Shown here: in pieces, positions 62,615 to 64,000 of the stretch
Position numbering within the stretch: position 1 is the first letter of the stretch
How the letters are laid out: the number at the start of each line of letters is the position of its first letter
NCBI GenBank assembly: GCA_016196065.1
Contig: JACPYL010000012.1
Span: 744,001-808,000, forward strand
Reading direction: 5' to 3'
Source: Acidobacteriota bacterium
Lineage (GTDB): Bacteria > Acidobacteriota > Terriglobia > Terriglobales > Acidobacteriaceae
Length of the DNA stretch: 64,000 nt
Program-made: the position numbers and the translations under genes
Notes under the pieces: generated by a model
The model's input: the letters and a program-made list of their open reading frames with translations, nothing else
Told to the model about the DNA's origin: nothing
The model's database searches: none

Positions 62615-62677
62615 GGACGTTTTCGGACCTCTTTCCTTGATTGCGGCAAGCCCGTGCAACCATGTCCGAAAACGTCC
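62615..62677. promoter_or_regulatory. Dyad of 14-bp inverted repeats between pepO and alkA
   Basis: GGACGTTTTCGGAC (62615-62628) and its exact complement GTCCGAAAACGTCC (62664-62677), centres 49 bases apart, sit in the divergent promoter region. The arrangement suggests a dimeric regulator or a looped operator; the regulator is unknown. Confidence 0.55.
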
Positions 62678-62752
62678 ATAATGGCTGCCAGCGTCGAGGT
62701 ATCGTCGTCTATCATGGGAGCGCGGTCGCGGCCCGGGGGTTAGCAAAGAATC

Positions 62753-64000
62753 ATGACAACGGATTGGCAGGTTTATTCCCGAGCGAGGCTGTCGCGCGAT
62801 CCCCGGTTCGACGGTAAGTTTTTCATCGGTGTGCGCAGCACCAGGATTTATTGCCGGTCGATTTGTCCTGTTCCTACCGTAAAAGAAAAAAACGTTCGCT
62901 ATTTTTCCACGGCTGCTGCTGCGGCGGAAGCCGGATTCCGTCCTTGCCTGCGCTGCCGTCCGGAAAGTTCGCCGGGTACTCCGGCGTGGCTAGGTACCTC
63001 GAATACCGTTTCGCGCGCGCTGCGCTTGATCGGAGAGAGTGCCTTGGACGACGAGGGTATGGAAGGCCTTGCCGAGCGCCTCGGAGTCGGCACGCGCCAC
63101 CTGCGGAGGTTATTCCTGCGCCACCTGGGCGCACCGCCTAGCGCCGTCGCACAGACTCGACGGCTGCATTTCGCCAAGAAACTCATCGACGAAACACAGC
63201 TGCAGATGAACGACGTCGCGCTTGCAGCGGGGTTCGGATGCGTGCGCAGATTCAATGCTGCCATCCGGAAAACGTACCAGCGAACGCCCACTCAAATCCG
63301 GCGTTTCGCACGACAGAAAGAAGTTCAACCAGAGAATCAATATCTCTTCAATCTTCGTTTTCGTCCGCCGTATCAGTGGCAGCACATGCTCGCGTTTCTC
63401 GCGGCCCGCGCCATCCCTAGCGTGGAAGTCGTGGACTCCCGCGGCTACTGTCGCTCGATTTCGGTAAATGACTGTCCTGGTCATTTCGAGGTTTCGTTGG
63501 ATCAGGCGAACGATTCCCTGGCGGTGCGTGTCCAGATCGCCGATTCTCGTTCCCTGTTTCCGATCATCGACCGAATCCGCCGTATCTTCGATTTGAATGC
63601 GGATTGGGCGGCGATCGCGCAGGGCCTGCAAACCGATTCCGAACTGGGCGTGCGGATTCGGACGGAACCGGGGTTACGAGTGCCCGGTTGCTGGAACGGG
63701 TTCGAACTTACGATCCGAGCGATCCTCGGCCAGCAAATCTCCGTGAAGGGCGCGACCACGCTCGCAGGCCGGATCGCAAAGGGTTACGGCCAGCCGTTCT
63801 CCGGTCCAGTCGGACTAACCCACATCTTCCCGGGCCCCGAAGTCCTCGCAGACGCCAGGCTGTCCAGTGTTGGCCTGACTCTGAAGCGCGCCGAGACGAT
63901 TCGCTCTCTCGCCCGCGCGGTATGCGAGGGAAAGATCCAGTTTGAACGGATCCACGATACCGAAGCCTTTTTGTCGGGGCTGGTTGAGATTCCGGGCATC
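62753..64000 (+). CDS. alkA: Ada-AraC-AlkA fusion: 3-methyladenine glycosylase (C-terminus cut by window)
   Basis: 416 residues visible. Residues 1-80 form an Ada zinc domain (RIYCRSICPVPTV..., FRPCLRCRPE with the four cysteines), followed by an AraC-type helix-turn-helix (LAERLGVGTRHLRRLFLRHLGAPPSAVAQTRR; MNDVALAAGFGCVRRFN), an AlkA N-terminal domain and the helix-hairpin-helix region ending at EIPGI. It combines methyl-phosphotriester sensing, transcription control and removal of alkylated bases, as in mycobacterial AdaA-AlkA. Start ATG with no strong site; the frame is open to the window end. Confidence 0.88.
   Translation, partial: MTTDWQVYSRARLSRDPRFDGKFFIGVRSTRIYCRSICPVPTVKEKNVRYFSTAAAAAEAGFRPCLRCRPESSPGTPAWLGTSNTVSRALRLIGESALDDEGMEGLAERLGVGTRHLRRLFLRHLGAPPSAVAQTRRLHFAKKLIDETQLQMNDVALAAGFGCVRRFNAAIRKTYQRTPTQIRRFARQKEVQPENQYLFNLRFRPPYQWQHMLAFLAARAIPSVEVVDSRGYCRSISVNDCPGHFEVSLDQANDSLAVRVQIADSRSLFPIIDRIRRIFDLNADWAAIAQGLQTDSELGVRIRTEPGLRVPGCWNGFELTIRAILGQQISVKGATTLAGRIAKGYGQPFSGPVGLTHIFPGPEVLADARLSSVGLTLKRAETIRSLARAVCEGKIQFERIHDTEAFLSGLVEIPGI

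Overview
The window (about 58-60% G+C by eye, little non-coding DNA, many short palindromic intergenic repeats) looks like a chromosome segment of an Acidobacteriota bacterium, probably Terriglobia/Koribacter-like. This is an inference from gene content and repeat style; no rRNA or other marker is present. Two unlike parts meet near position 9,450.

Bases 1 to about 9,434 are the right arm of an integrated phage-like or satellite-like element whose left end lies outside the window. It carries zinc-ribbon proteins, a (Y-T/S-G-P-G-G-G-x)11 repeat protein, a four-CxxC protein with a HEPN-type R-x4-H motif, a possible iteron origin, and a translationally coupled block: DUF5659-like protein, SF3-type helicase, small terminase candidate, large terminase and a small protein. 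Small coiled-coil and unknown genes follow. Two strong terminators bracket a remarkably structured, gene-free stretch that may be a non-coding RNA (8,137-8,318). No portal, capsid or tail gene is visible. The right edge is the 5' half of a tRNA-Ser(GCU) gene that stops exactly at the end of the anticodon loop, a classic integrase crossover point.

From 9.5 kb onward the DNA is ordinary chromosome. 9.6-17 kb: a secreted protein with tandem DnaJ-C11-like (DUF3395-like) repeats, an MFS permease, a diguanylate cyclase, a type IV pilin-like protein and a HyuA-type hydantoinase. 17.2-23.7 kb: a full isc operon in the order iscR, iscS, iscU, iscA, hscB, hscA, fdx, iscX, with two tandem 25-bp IscR-type operators and a promoter just upstream, repeat-filled spacers, and an HscB with an N-terminal CxxC/CxxC zinc finger. 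24-31 kb: GH2 glycosidase, GalT, YraN nuclease-fold protein, EamA permease, DinB-fold and MOSC proteins and a class III aminotransferase. 31.5-35 kb: a glycan/lipid group (GNAT-like protein, glycosyltransferase, GtrA, CDP-alcohol phosphotransferase). 35-46 kb: second aminotransferase, MurJ, bactofilin, DinB, RNase R, Crp/Fnr regulator, secreted His/Asp-rich protein, flavin-binding protein and M20 peptidase. 46-50 kb: membrane proteins and a GntR-ABC-permease operon. 50-64 kb: quinone oxidoreductase, MltD with LysM repeats, FabG, response regulator, M1 peptidase, TPR/gluzincin protein, nitrilase-family amidase, M13 peptidase and an Ada-AraC-AlkA DNA repair fusion cut by the window end.

Palindromic REP-like repeats of several families sit between genes and, in two places (gtrA and rnr), appear to have been taken into reading frames.
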